NCBI RefSeq assembly: GCF_009792295.1
Contig: NZ_CP039934.1
Location: forward strand, 764,501 to 828,500
From: Myroides fluvii
GTDB taxonomy: Bacteria; Bacteroidota; Bacteroidia; Flavobacteriales; Flavobacteriaceae
Direction of reading: 5' to 3'
Length of the DNA stretch: 64,000 nt
Below are positions 46,200 to 55,936 of this stretch, piece after piece; within the stretch, counting starts at the first letter, position 1, and every line of letters starts with the position of its first letter. The translations under genes were made by a program, and so were the position numbers. The notes beneath the pieces are model-generated. The model was not told the origin of the DNA and did no database searches. It worked only from the letters and a program-made list of their open reading frames with translations.

Positions 46200-46979
46200 A
46201 TGAAAAACACAAATCCCATTGGTTTATTTGATTCTGGTATAGGTGGAACCACAATATGGCAAGAGATTCGCAACTTAATGCCTTATGAAGACACCATTTT
46301 TTTAGCAGATCAGAAGAATGCACCTTATGGCACACAAACCAAAGAAGCTATTGTTGCCCTATCCCATAAAAACGTAAAATACTTGGTTGATCAAGGATGT
46401 AAATTGGTTATTGTTGCTTGCAATACAGCAACCACAAATGCCATTCAAGAACTGCGTTCTTCCTTTACCATCCCCATCATAGGAATAGAGCCAGCTATTA
46501 AGCCAGCTTCTCTACTGACAAAAACCTCAACCATAGGTGTTTTAGCTACAAAAGGAACCATTACAAGCGATTTATTTACTTCCAAGCTAAAACTATACCC
46601 TAATGTGAAAATAATCGAACAAATCGGCTATAATTTAGTCACCTTGATTGAGGCGGGTCAACTCCATACCCAAGAAATGAAGGATCTTTTACAACTCTAT
46701 TTACTTCCCATGGTCGAGCAAGGCATGGATACTCTAGTTTTAGGGTGTACGCACTATCCTTATTTAACCCCTATTATAAAAACAATTATTCCCGAAGATA
46801 TTTTAATTATTGACTCTGGTGAAGCAGTTGCAAAACACACCCAAAAAGTATTAGCTGAACATCAATTATTGACTACAACTAATCAACCTGGCCACACCCT
46901 GTTTTACACCAATGTAGACCCTTCTGTGTTACAAACATTCGCACCAAAAGATATCCAAGTTCAACAAATTGAATTTTAA
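46200..46979 (+). CDS. murI: Glutamate racemase
   Basis: The 259-residue enzyme makes D-glutamate for peptidoglycan. The substrate-binding GLFDSGIGG start, the first catalytic cysteine in VACNTATTNA (about residue 79) and the second in LGCTHYPYL (about 181) are present. Length is normal. It lies right behind the ompH terminator and has its own terminator. Confidence 0.96.
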   Translation: MKNTNPIGLFDSGIGGTTIWQEIRNLMPYEDTIFLADQKNAPYGTQTKEAIVALSHKNVKYLVDQGCKLVIVACNTATTNAIQELRSSFTIPIIGIEPAIKPASLLTKTSTIGVLATKGTITSDLFTSKLKLYPNVKIIEQIGYNLVTLIEAGQLHTQEMKDLLQLYLLPMVEQGMDTLVLGCTHYPYLTPIIKTIIPEDILIIDSGEAVAKHTQKVLAEHQLLTTTNQPGHTLFYTNVDPSVLQTFAPKDIQVQQIEF

Positions 46980-47013
46980 AAAAAGCATTGCACACTAGCA
47001 ATGCTTTTTTTTT
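46979..47013 (+). terminator. Intrinsic terminator of murI
   Basis: The stem AAAAAAGCATTGC with GCAATGCTTTTTT, around a six-base loop, directly follows the stop codon. Confidence 0.9.
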
Positions 47014-47036
47014 CTGCCAAATCCTTACCAATATTC

Positions 47037-47072
47037 AAAAAAAACAGTAATGCATGAATCCACTACTGTTTT
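47037..47072 (-). terminator. Terminator of the gamma-carbonic anhydrase-like gene
   Basis: On the minus strand AAAACAGTA pairs with TACTGTTTT across 14 bases and a T run follows. Confidence 0.7.
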
Positions 47073-47103
47073 CTATTTAGCAAATATTTGTGCTAACCGC
47101 TAT

Positions 47104-47631
47104 TTATTTCTCTTGATCTGCCTCTTTAAACCAACCAGAATACATCACATAATTATTGGCTATACGCTCAATCTCCCCTGCGAAATCCGAAGCACCAATG
47201 TCTTTTACCTTCTTTGCAGGAACACCTGCGTAAATGCTTCCTGGTTCCACTACAGTATGCTGCGTAACTACAGCTCCCGCAGCTATAATCGTATTGCTGT
47301 GAATGACACAATCATCCATCACGATAGCTCCCATACCAATTAACACATTATCGTGTACAACACAACCATGCACCATAGCATTGTGTCCTATTGAAACGTT
47401 GTTTCCGATAACTGTAGGATGTTTTTCGTAGGTACAGTGTATAATTGCTCCATCTTGGATATTTACCTTATTGCCAATGACAATCGAATTCACATCACCG
47501 CGAATTACTGCATTAAACCAAACACTACACGACTGCCCGATTGTAACATCTCCGACAATAGTAGCATTCTCTGCAATATAGCAATCCGTTGCTATATTGG
47601 GGTACTTCCCTCTTATTTCTTTTATTAGCAT
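47104..47631 (-). CDS. Gamma-carbonic anhydrase-like hexapeptide-repeat protein
   Basis: The 175-residue protein has a left-handed beta-helix with hexapeptide repeats. The zinc-ligand histidines are in DGAIIHCTYEKHP and in SIGHNAMVHGCVV. The family includes active carbonic anhydrases and others such as YrdA and PaaY with no proven activity, so carbon dioxide hydration is likely but not certain. The protein is cytoplasmic and its gene stands alone. Confidence 0.9.
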   Translation of the reverse strand: MLIKEIRGKYPNIATDCYIAENATIVGDVTIGQSCSVWFNAVIRGDVNSIVIGNKVNIQDGAIIHCTYEKHPTVIGNNVSIGHNAMVHGCVVHDNVLIGMGAIVMDDCVIHSNTIIAAGAVVTQHTVVEPGSIYAGVPAKKVKDIGASDFAGEIERIANNYVMYSGWFKEADQEK

Positions 47632-47645
47632 ACTTTGTTATATTT

Positions 47646-47682
47646 AAAAAAAAAGTCCCGATAAATATCGGGACTTTTTTTT
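47646..47682 (-). terminator. Intrinsic terminator of the PorP/SprF gene
   Basis: A long stem, AAAAAGTCCCGATA with TATCGGGACTTTTT, overlaps the stop codon of the minus-strand gene at 47681. Confidence 0.9.
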
Positions 47683-48691
47683 AATCGTGTAGGTTAGGAC
47701 AATTACAATCTAATGTACTTCGTTTTGCAAATAAATCAACTCCAAGTGTGAATAAATGGAATCCTCCTTTGTTAAACGTATTATCTCCTAATTCATGTGT
47801 ATACGTGTAAGTAAAACTAAACATTTTATAAGACCCTCCAATTAGTGGACTGATACTTTGATTTGCTTGTTTTTTGCTTTTTCCACTTTTCATGTATTCC
47901 GCTCGATTAAAATCGCGACGGTAAGAAACACCAGCCCAAAGTTTAGCGTCTTCGAAAGTTTTATACACTTTCATATTCACATCAGCTAACTTCATCTCCG
48001 TTTCTTCAACATACTGCACTAACACAGAAGGCTCATACATCCATCCTCCATTGTAGCGCGTGTTTCCGAAAGTATAACCACCACCTAATAAGTAACGGCG
48101 AAAATTGTTGCTTTCTGCATCTGTATACAATTCTCTTTTACTTGTAACTGCATTTTTTACGGTGAACATAGAGAAAAATTCTCCACGGTGATACGCCGCT
48201 CCAAAATCAACAGAAAAATAGCTATCTTTTACTTCAAGACCACCACTTAACACAGGGTCATAAACAGAACCAAATTTTGTTTCATCTAGTGTAGTACGAG
48301 CAAAACCTGCACTCATACCAAACGACAACATATTCAATTCATAACGTGACTCACTGAAAGTAATATGATGTGCATACGTCAACTTAGCTCCACTTTCAGC
48401 ATGATAACCATTCTTATCTGAGAAAGCGATGATACCAATACCCGATCGTTCTCCGACGCGGGTATTGATTGTTAAAGTTTGCGTTTGTGGTGCATCATCT
48501 GTATCACCCCACTGTTGTCTTATCGCTCCTCGTACCTGTGTACTATTTTTTAATCCTGCCATTGCTGGGTGAATCAAATAATAGTTATCAGCCAAATAAT
48601 CCGAATACATAGGTAATCCACCGTCTTGCGCATGACCCATTTGAGTAACTAATAACGCAATTGCTAAATATCTCTTCTTAAATATTTTCAT
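47681..48691 (-). CDS. PorP/SprF-family T9SS membrane protein
   Basis: The 336-residue outer-membrane barrel has a signal peptide ending MGHAQ, then the family start PMYSDYLADNYYLIHPAMAG. SprF of Flavobacterium johnsoniae is needed for secretion and surface attachment of the giant adhesin SprB; members of the family generally serve the type B T9SS cargo encoded next to them. Here the cargo gene is directly upstream, eight bases away, so the pair forms one functional unit. Confidence 0.93.
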   Translation of the reverse strand: MKIFKKRYLAIALLVTQMGHAQDGGLPMYSDYLADNYYLIHPAMAGLKNSTQVRGAIRQQWGDTDDAPQTQTLTINTRVGERSGIGIIAFSDKNGYHAESGAKLTYAHHITFSESRYELNMLSFGMSAGFARTTLDETKFGSVYDPVLSGGLEVKDSYFSVDFGAAYHRGEFFSMFTVKNAVTSKRELYTDAESNNFRRYLLGGGYTFGNTRYNGGWMYEPSVLVQYVEETEMKLADVNMKVYKTFEDAKLWAGVSYRRDFNRAEYMKSGKSKKQANQSISPLIGGSYKMFSFTYTYTHELGDNTFNKGGFHLFTLGVDLFAKRSTLDCNCPNLHD

Positions 48692-48699
48692 ATCCTAAA

Positions 48700-51600
48700 T
48701 TATCGTTTTAATGAGAAGTGTCCTTTATATTGAACTTTTCGAGGAACTTGATTTGCTTGTTTAGCTTCTTCTAAATACTCTACAGTAAACCAGTAATCAG
48801 TAGATGGCATTTGTTTTCCATTAAATGTACCATCCCATCCTCCATTAGCAGGAGTAAACTGAGTTAATAATTTACCATATCTATCATAAATGTAGATCAC
48901 AGCTTCTGGATGACCTTGCAATGTAGGAATATTCCATGTATCATTAAATCCATCACCATTCGGTGTAAAGAATCTTGGATAACCTAAAACAAACACATCT
49001 ACATATTGCGGACAAATTGAACGCTGATCTTTATATCGAACCCAAACTCTGTGCGTTCCATTTAATACATCATAGAAAATTTTCGAATCTTGATAAGCTC
49101 CTTCATCTAAAGCATATTCAAACAATCTTGCATCTTTTGGATCTTCAACGATAATAGAAATTCGCTCTTCACCATCGATTGCTCCAAGAATACCTTTTGA
49201 ATCAGCATTTGTGATTTTAATCTTAATCTCTTCAACAAAATTAAGCGTTATCGCATTACTAGTATTTGAACATTGTTGTCCTTTAAACTTAACAACTACT
49301 CTAAACACGTTTCCTAATTCAATGCTTTCTACTACATAATATGATTTTGTAGCACCTGCAATTGGAGTATATATTCCACCTGTAGCATTTCTTCTTTCCC
49401 ATTGGAATTCATAATCTCCACCTTTAAATCCAGAATCAATTGTATAAGGATCCAGTAATTTTTTAGTCGTATAATCAATACATACTAATGGTCCTGCTGC
49501 TAATACTGGCGCGATTGGCGTTTCAAACACAGTAAGTGTAAATCTCGTTTCATCTTGACAGAAGAAATTAGCACCTGGGCGTTTTACCACTGCAACAATT
49601 TCATGTGTACCGATAGGCAATCTAAAGTTACCTAATTGTGCTGGATCAATTAATACATTTTTATAATAATACTGTACACCTAAGTTTGCTGCATCAATAT
49701 TTTGTCCAATGATAATTTCATCTGTGAACAAATTAAGGTCAAAAGTAGCAGTTCCTGCAGATCCTGCTGGACTTGCGCATTTCTCAATTCTTGTTTTATC
49801 AGCTAAGCTAATATCAAAAGCAAAAACTTTTTCTTCAACAATTAAATTCAATACGCCTACAAAGTGACAACCTGATTCTTTTCTAACTACGCGTACAAAA
49901 ATTTGTTCAAATCCACGTGTTTGGTTTGTACGTTGTGGTTGAATAGCAACTCCAATGTTATTTCTTTCTGCGTCATTTCTATCTAAATAGAAGTACACAT
50001 CAAAATCTGCTGGATTTTCACCATTCAATATCTCATCTAACTTATCTAGCATATTGAAGTTGTGGAATCCTGATGTATTTTCCTCACAAATAAGGAAGTT
50101 CACTGGAGCAAATACAGGAACTGGTTTCACGCCAATCTGTAAAGGCACAAGCACTGCACATCCCGTATTTCCATTCAATTCTGAATTTACTCTTACCCAT
50201 ACAGTCGTAGTACCAGAAAGATGTTGATCAGGGAAAATAATTCTATCAAATCGATCTCTTTCCTCAGCTCCACGCTTCGTATTGTAATATTCAAAACTAT
50301 AATTTGCCGATTGATTTGCAATTTCTAATTCTCTAACTGTTAAATCAAATCTAGCCAGCCCATCTATATGTGTCGGACTTGAATCACACTCGTAAATAGG
50401 TTTAGGATTGAAATTCACATTTGGCAATGGCAATACTTTTATTGTCATTGAAGTATAACTTCTACATCCATTGAAACTATTTACAGCTACCCAAATCGTT
50501 TGTGGGTTACCTGTATTTGGATATTGTCTTGGATTTGCGATAGCATTTCTATTCGCTAGTGCATCCTCTTTTGTTAAATAATAATCAAAAGTAACACGAT
50601 CAATTACTCGACCTAAAATATCCAATTCTCTAATTGTTAAGTCAAACGTTCCTCTACCTGTATTTGGCAAGGATGCTTGACAAATTTCAATTGGCAATGG
50701 ATTGTTAATTGCTAATGGAACATTGGCAATAATTTTAAAGTTTCCAGTAGCGAAACAGCTACTCAATCTACTTGTAACTCTATACCAAATCGTTTGGTTA
50801 TTCCTAAGACTTACATAACGTTCTGGATTAGAAATCGCATTGCGTCTTGCTAAAGCATCTGGCTCATTTAAGAAATACTGAATTTGAACATCGCTGTTAT
50901 TTTGAGCTGCTAAAATTGCTGTATCTTGAATACGCAAGTTGAAAAGAACTCCCATATCAGAAAAAGGATCATCGCTACACGTTACCAAATCAGGTAAATC
51001 GATTGGATTTAATGGGGTAGCAACTACAGTTAAATGCAATGGTTTCACTGTAAAACATCCACCTGCTAATTCTCCTCTAACATATACAATCGCATTATTT
51101 GCTGTAATATTATTATACTGATTTGGATTTGGAATTGCATTTACTCCTGCCAAAGCATTTTGCTCTGTCTCATAAAAAGTAATGACAATATTTGGATCTC
51201 CATTTTGCAATGAATTCACTAAGCTCATCAAATCAAACACTCCGAACCCATCATTATTCACACTACAAATAGCCACTGGATCTGTTGGAATATTCAACAC
51301 CGGAGTTGTCAATGCTTTTAATTTCATTGGTCTAATTTCAGTACAACCGGTATCCGAATTAAATCTCACATAAACTGTTTGTTCGTATTGTTGGATATTC
51401 ACATAGTTATTTGGCAAAGCATTCACTTGTCTTTCTGCTTCACTTCTTGAACCATAAAAACGCACCTCAAGTCCTAATTGAATTCCAATTAAATGTGTAA
51501 CATGATCTAATAAATCAAACGTTGCATATCCTTGTCCTAAAGCAGGGTCTTCACATTTTTGATAATCCACTACAGTAGGAATCACTGGCATTAAGATTGG

Positions 51601-54600
51601 CGTAAGTACAATATTAGTCAAACTAAAACAGCCTGTGTTTAAATCTTCTACTTTTGCCCACACACTTCTACCTAAGGCACTAGAATAATTTTCTGGATTC
51701 ACAATTGAATTGCGACTATTTTCAGCATCAACACGCGAAGTATAATAATCAATTCGATATGGAGTACCATTTAATTGCGCTGTAATTTCTGCCTCTTTTG
51801 TTGTTAGATCGACAATCATCTCACGGTTTGGATTATCCACACACATGGAGAACATGATACGCTCTGGAACAACTACTTTAGGGCTAATCGTCAACAATAC
51901 AGGTACCACTTGGAAACACGTACTTCTTGCGTAAGCGACTCTAGCATAAATTGTTTGCGTAAATGGCACTGTATTAACAAAATTCGTCGTACCAATTGCA
52001 TTGATATTTTGGTTTGCATCCGTAATTGAACGGAAGTATTTCACCTCGATATAAGGACTCACTTGATCACCCAACAAGCTAATTGTCGCCTGTCTCAAAT
52101 CAAACTCTCCGATTCCATTTGGTGCTGTACTTAAACTACAAGAGAAAAGCTCTAAGCTATCATTGATCTCAGCCAATACTGCCACTTCTAGTTCAATTGG
52201 ATAAACACCATAACAACCTGTGCGAAGATTTACTAAACGAACACCAATTGTTCCCGTAGCAGATTCATAATTTGCTGTATTGTGAATAATTTCACTTGCA
52301 TCGTTATTAATCGCACCTGCTACTGTTCTAAAGTAAACCACTTCTACATTTGGACGACCCGCAATAATAACTGGTGTTGTCAAATTAAAATTAAACACCC
52401 CTGTTGTTTTTCCTTCGATTGGACAACCAAATATCTTACCAATATTCGGCATTGTTGGTACCTGGTTGATAAACAACTGAAACGATGTTAACGTAAATTC
52501 TGTCGTTTGTGTTCTATTTTGTACACGTACCCAAATCGTTTGTCCATTACTTCCTATAAAACGAGTTAAATCAGCAGTAGGAATAGCATTCCTATTTAGA
52601 TTTGCATCCTCTTGGGTTAAGAAGTACAATACCTCATAATTCGGATTGTTATTGTATACACGCGGTGTTTGAACCGTTAAATCAAAAGGAGCCGTCGTTG
52701 TAGCTAATTCGCTACATACCGATAAATTTGGCAATTCATTTAAGTCTAGTTCACAACGCAAAGCTAATAATTCAAAAGAATCCATCGCATAACATTGCAT
52801 TCCAGCACGATCTACTCGTACCCAAACCGTTCTTGAGAATCCATCTACTGCCGTATTCAACGTTTGTGTTAAAGCAATAGGAGCATTATTAGCTTGAGCA
52901 TCGCGTTCTGAATTGTAGAACTTAATGTTATAGGTATCGTTAATATTTAACTGTGTAATTACATCATTTAAATCAAATTCTGCAACTCCAGCAGCATCAA
53001 TACACGCTTGTAAATTGTGTACTTCTGTCAATACAGGAGCATCTTGTACTGTAACCGTAATATCTTTGGTATGTGTACATCCGTAATCATCTACCACTAC
53101 ATAGGTATAAGTATGTTCACCTGGGAACAATGGTTTAGCTACCATTTGCCCATTCTCCATTACTAGATCTGGATGTGGCATCCAATACGAATTCGCGATT
53201 ACTGGTTGAAAAGTTAACGCTAATTTTTGAAAGCGTTCATCAAATGCAATATCCCAACACTTTAATCTTCCACTATGACCTTGCCATTTATCTTCTACTT
53301 GTAAACGCCAAATTCCATTTAAAGGCGCACCAATAAAGTTTGAAAAATCATTATTTGGCGTTGTATATTCCCAAGGTTTATATAAACCATCTGGGAACCT
53401 ACTTCCAGGAGTAGGTGCCATCTGCACGTTACCGTTTCTATTTTGCAATGGAAAATCAGCATCATCGCTAAAATTGTATATTCCAAAAACATTATTACCA
53501 TTTCCAAAAGTAATTCCTGTATCAAAAGGTCTATTGCCATTAATATATTTAGTCAAATACATAGAAGCCCCATTAGGAGCAAATACAATAATATCCAAAT
53601 CCGCTGCCCATCCATGTACAATCTCCATCCACAAATCGATAATATCCTCTGGTCTCTCAATTTTTTCGGTATCACAATAATAATCGAATTCGATAGCACT
53701 TGTAAAAAACACCCCAGGAACATCGGGCAAATCGACAGGAACACACTCCATCTTAACTGGTATGAACTCTTGTTTCTCTAGCTCAACTACAGCTCCTAGC
53801 TTAATGGGTTCACCTAAACAATAGACTGGTTTATCTGTTGTTAAGGTGATATCCGCCTGAGAAGAGGCTACTTGAATAATAAAAGTTTTATTTTTTTCAC
53901 AACCGTTGCGATCTGTTACGCTAAATCTCATACGATATGCACCAGGCACATCAAATCGGTAGGTCACATTTTTCCCTATACGCTCTACGGTACGCCTGTC
54001 GAATTTATAAGTCCACTTATACACTGCATCTTCACCCGATTCAGAAAAAATAGCATCTCCATATAATTTAATTTCACTTCCCGAACATACTTTAATTACT
54101 CCTAGATCTTCCGGACAGGTTGGAGGTGTATTGGGATCGAAAGCAGGTACTGTTCGAGGAACGAGCACTTCTATATTCTGACAAGCTTTCATTTGACACA
54201 TGATGTTGGCTGAAAACCCTTCCGAAGTTGGTCCATCGTCAGAGGTAAATACCAACGTCATACATCCATCCGCAGCAGAGGATGAAACAAATCCAGGGGA
54301 GTTTTGTCCTGTAAATGGACTTCCTGGCATAGCTTGTCCCCCTGATGAAATTGCCAAGGAAGCTCCTGGTGCTAATAAGAAGGAAGTGAAATCCAAACGA
54401 ATCGTTCCTCCTGGCGTATCTGGACACAACACCATTTCGTAGCGTTGAAGTGGCTGATAGTTACCAGCTAGCCCACCATCATCATATAGAGTTCCTGAAC
54501 AAATCTCTCTACGACCGTTGAAAATCAAAAGATCTTCCGCCTGTGCTTCAAAGAAACTCATTTGCGTGAGCAGAAAAACCATGAAAAATAAAAATCTCTT

Positions 54601-54603
54601 CAT
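48700..54603 (-). CDS. Giant T9SS type B surface protein with about twelve repeats
   Basis: This 1967-residue protein is likely an SprB-like adhesin. The signal peptide ends FFEAQA. A CUB-like module (about 25-140) and a PKD-like segment (about 165-250) follow. A region resembling a proprotein-convertase P-domain comes next (about 275-460: VHGWAADLDIIVFAPNGASM and NGIWRLQVEDKWQGHSGRLK). About twelve repeats of roughly 97 residues follow (about 525-1700), each with a FDL-like core, YYxTxxDAxxNxNAI and a QTIWVRV strand before a cysteine. The C-terminus (about 1875-1967, FFTPNGDGFNDTW) is the gliding-associated sorting domain. I start it at MKRFLFFMVF; thirteen codons upstream are also open. The partner PorP/SprF gene is downstream. 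Confidence 0.91.
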   Translation of the reverse strand: MKRFLFFMVFLLTQMSFFEAQAEDLLIFNGRREICSGTLYDDGGLAGNYQPLQRYEMVLCPDTPGGTIRLDFTSFLLAPGASLAISSGGQAMPGSPFTGQNSPGFVSSSAADGCMTLVFTSDDGPTSEGFSANIMCQMKACQNIEVLVPRTVPAFDPNTPPTCPEDLGVIKVCSGSEIKLYGDAIFSESGEDAVYKWTYKFDRRTVERIGKNVTYRFDVPGAYRMRFSVTDRNGCEKNKTFIIQVASSQADITLTTDKPVYCLGEPIKLGAVVELEKQEFIPVKMECVPVDLPDVPGVFFTSAIEFDYYCDTEKIERPEDIIDLWMEIVHGWAADLDIIVFAPNGASMYLTKYINGNRPFDTGITFGNGNNVFGIYNFSDDADFPLQNRNGNVQMAPTPGSRFPDGLYKPWEYTTPNNDFSNFIGAPLNGIWRLQVEDKWQGHSGRLKCWDIAFDERFQKLALTFQPVIANSYWMPHPDLVMENGQMVAKPLFPGEHTYTYVVVDDYGCTHTKDITVTVQDAPVLTEVHNLQACIDAAGVAEFDLNDVITQLNINDTYNIKFYNSERDAQANNAPIALTQTLNTAVDGFSRTVWVRVDRAGMQCYAMDSFELLALRCELDLNELPNLSVCSELATTTAPFDLTVQTPRVYNNNPNYEVLYFLTQEDANLNRNAIPTADLTRFIGSNGQTIWVRVQNRTQTTEFTLTSFQLFINQVPTMPNIGKIFGCPIEGKTTGVFNFNLTTPVIIAGRPNVEVVYFRTVAGAINNDASEIIHNTANYESATGTIGVRLVNLRTGCYGVYPIELEVAVLAEINDSLELFSCSLSTAPNGIGEFDLRQATISLLGDQVSPYIEVKYFRSITDANQNINAIGTTNFVNTVPFTQTIYARVAYARSTCFQVVPVLLTISPKVVVPERIMFSMCVDNPNREMIVDLTTKEAEITAQLNGTPYRIDYYTSRVDAENSRNSIVNPENYSSALGRSVWAKVEDLNTGCFSLTNIVLTPILMPVIPTVVDYQKCEDPALGQGYATFDLLDHVTHLIGIQLGLEVRFYGSRSEAERQVNALPNNYVNIQQYEQTVYVRFNSDTGCTEIRPMKLKALTTPVLNIPTDPVAICSVNNDGFGVFDLMSLVNSLQNGDPNIVITFYETEQNALAGVNAIPNPNQYNNITANNAIVYVRGELAGGCFTVKPLHLTVVATPLNPIDLPDLVTCSDDPFSDMGVLFNLRIQDTAILAAQNNSDVQIQYFLNEPDALARRNAISNPERYVSLRNNQTIWYRVTSRLSSCFATGNFKIIANVPLAINNPLPIEICQASLPNTGRGTFDLTIRELDILGRVIDRVTFDYYLTKEDALANRNAIANPRQYPNTGNPQTIWVAVNSFNGCRSYTSMTIKVLPLPNVNFNPKPIYECDSSPTHIDGLARFDLTVRELEIANQSANYSFEYYNTKRGAEERDRFDRIIFPDQHLSGTTTVWVRVNSELNGNTGCAVLVPLQIGVKPVPVFAPVNFLICEENTSGFHNFNMLDKLDEILNGENPADFDVYFYLDRNDAERNNIGVAIQPQRTNQTRGFEQIFVRVVRKESGCHFVGVLNLIVEEKVFAFDISLADKTRIEKCASPAGSAGTATFDLNLFTDEIIIGQNIDAANLGVQYYYKNVLIDPAQLGNFRLPIGTHEIVAVVKRPGANFFCQDETRFTLTVFETPIAPVLAAGPLVCIDYTTKKLLDPYTIDSGFKGGDYEFQWERRNATGGIYTPIAGATKSYYVVESIELGNVFRVVVKFKGQQCSNTSNAITLNFVEEIKIKITNADSKGILGAIDGEERISIIVEDPKDARLFEYALDEGAYQDSKIFYDVLNGTHRVWVRYKDQRSICPQYVDVFVLGYPRFFTPNGDGFNDTWNIPTLQGHPEAVIYIYDRYGKLLTQFTPANGGWDGTFNGKQMPSTDYWFTVEYLEEAKQANQVPRKVQYKGHFSLKR
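49600..53020 (-). repeat. About twelve tandem repeats of roughly 290 bp inside the giant T9SS gene
   Basis: The FDL-type core of each unit is encoded near 52975, 52675, 52385, 52100, 51810, 51520, 51235, 50945, 50650, 50355, 50060 and 49750, a regular step of 285-310 bases. The units are related in protein but well diverged in DNA, so the array is old and not from recent slippage. Confidence 0.75.
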
Positions 54604-54913
54604 AAATGATTTTTTTATTGTATAAATATTATTATTACTCATCTATATCGCTTTTAATTAAGACCAAAGTCCATTGCTCTTTGATAAAATAATCAAACAT
54701 TGTTCTAAAATTCAACGCATAACCATCGCTCCGCGCATAGTTACTACAACTACTTTTGTCATAATTAATTGCTCTACACATTATTGCAAAATTTAAAAAT
54801 TGTACTTACTTCTCTTAGTTAGAATTACTTCGCTTCTGCAAGCGCTGTTAATTCATACTTAATTATATGTTAATTATATGTTTAAAAAACCAAATATACA
54901 GATTCGTAGAATA
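54604..54913. other. Intergenic region between the giant T9SS gene and nfu
   Basis: No gene. TATATTTG on the minus strand (54898-54891) may be the -7 element for the giant gene, which would give a leader of about 280 nt. A short direct repeat TTAATTATATG occurs twice at about 54859-54882. Confidence 0.45.
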
Positions 54914-54930
54914 TAAGTTTGTTAATTTTG
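54914..54930 (+). promoter_or_regulatory. Two overlapping candidate -7 elements upstream of nfu
   Basis: TAAGTTTG (54914-54921) and TAATTTTG (54923-54930) both fit TAnnTTTG. The second is 17 bases before the ATG. Confidence 0.45.
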
Positions 54931-54947
54931 AAAAAAAATAAAACAAA

Positions 54948-55847
54948 ATGTCACAGATTAAAATTCAAAATACTCAAAACCCTGCAATTGTCAAGTTTAT
55001 CCTCCCTGATTTCATCACAAAAGGAGACAATTTTGAGTTCAAAAACATTGATGAAACTGCACAATCTCCTTTGGCGAGAGAACTTTTCTACTTACCTTTT
55101 GTAAAAACGGTATTTATTGCAAATAATTTTATTGCCATTGAAAAATTTTCAATTGTTGAATGGGATGACGTGCAAGATACTGTTGCGGATCAAATCCAAA
55201 CTTTCATCGCTAAAGGTAAGAAAATCTTAATAGAATCTAAAGATGATCACAAAAAACATCCTATTACGATTTATGCAGAATCTACGCCAAATCCAGCCGT
55301 AATTAAATTTGTTGCCAACAAGGCATTAACCAAGCAAGGTGTTGAGTTTAAAAACATTGACGAGGCGAAAGCTTCACCACTAGCGAAAGAACTGTTTAAA
55401 CTGCCTTTTGTACGCGAAGTATTCATTGACGAGAATTATGTATCCATTTCTAAATACGAAGCGTTTGATTGGAATGAATTCATTCAATCTACGCGTTCAT
55501 TTATTAAGGAATTTTTAGAAAAAGGGAATTTAGCAGTAGAGGAAGCTTTGGTTACGAATGTTGCAGCATTAGAGAAACAAGCAGATATTCACTTTGACTC
55601 TTTAGACGAGAAGTCACAACGCATCATTAATATCTTAGAAGAAAATGTAAAACCAGCGGTTCAAGCGGATGGTGGAAACATTGCCTTCCAAAACTACAAC
55701 GCGGAAACGAATATCGTTCAAGTAATCTTACAAGGAGCTTGTAGCGGATGTCCATCTTCTACTTTTACCTTAAAGAATGGTATTGAAAGCATGTTGAGAC
55801 ATATGCTTGCTGACGAAGCTATTGTTGTAGAAGCCCTCAACGGATAA
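54948..55847 (+). CDS. Nfu-type iron-sulfur cluster carrier with a duplicated N-terminal domain
   Basis: The 299-residue protein has two tandem Nfu N-terminal domains (about residues 3-85 and 103-190, each with a TxNPAxxKF-like start and LPFVKTVFIANNFIAI or LPFVREVFIDENYVSI). The NifU-like C-terminal domain follows (about 215-295), with the cluster-binding CxxC in GACSGCPSSTFTL. It would deliver Fe-S clusters to target enzymes. The double N-domain is common in Bacteroidota Nfu. It is a single gene with its own terminator. Confidence 0.92.
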   Translation: MSQIKIQNTQNPAIVKFILPDFITKGDNFEFKNIDETAQSPLARELFYLPFVKTVFIANNFIAIEKFSIVEWDDVQDTVADQIQTFIAKGKKILIESKDDHKKHPITIYAESTPNPAVIKFVANKALTKQGVEFKNIDEAKASPLAKELFKLPFVREVFIDENYVSISKYEAFDWNEFIQSTRSFIKEFLEKGNLAVEEALVTNVAALEKQADIHFDSLDEKSQRIINILEENVKPAVQADGGNIAFQNYNAETNIVQVILQGACSGCPSSTFTLKNGIESMLRHMLADEAIVVEALNG

Positions 55848-55873
55848 AAGGGACTAATCAGAAGAAACATAAA

Positions 55874-55910
55874 AAAAAAACGCTTGAAATCAAATTTCAA
55901 GCGTTTTTTT
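55874..55910. terminator. Bidirectional terminator between nfu and the phosphate transporter
   Basis: A ten-base stem, CGCTTGAAAT with ATTTCAAGCG around CAA, has long A and T runs on both sides. Confidence 0.92.
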
Positions 55911-55936
55911 AATTCTATTTTTCACAACACCTCAAT

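Noticed and set aside
49600..53020. Regular direct repeats that might suggest a CRISPR array
   Set aside because: The period is about 290 bases, the units are diverged, and they encode repeated protein domains. No CRISPR array or cas gene was seen in the window.
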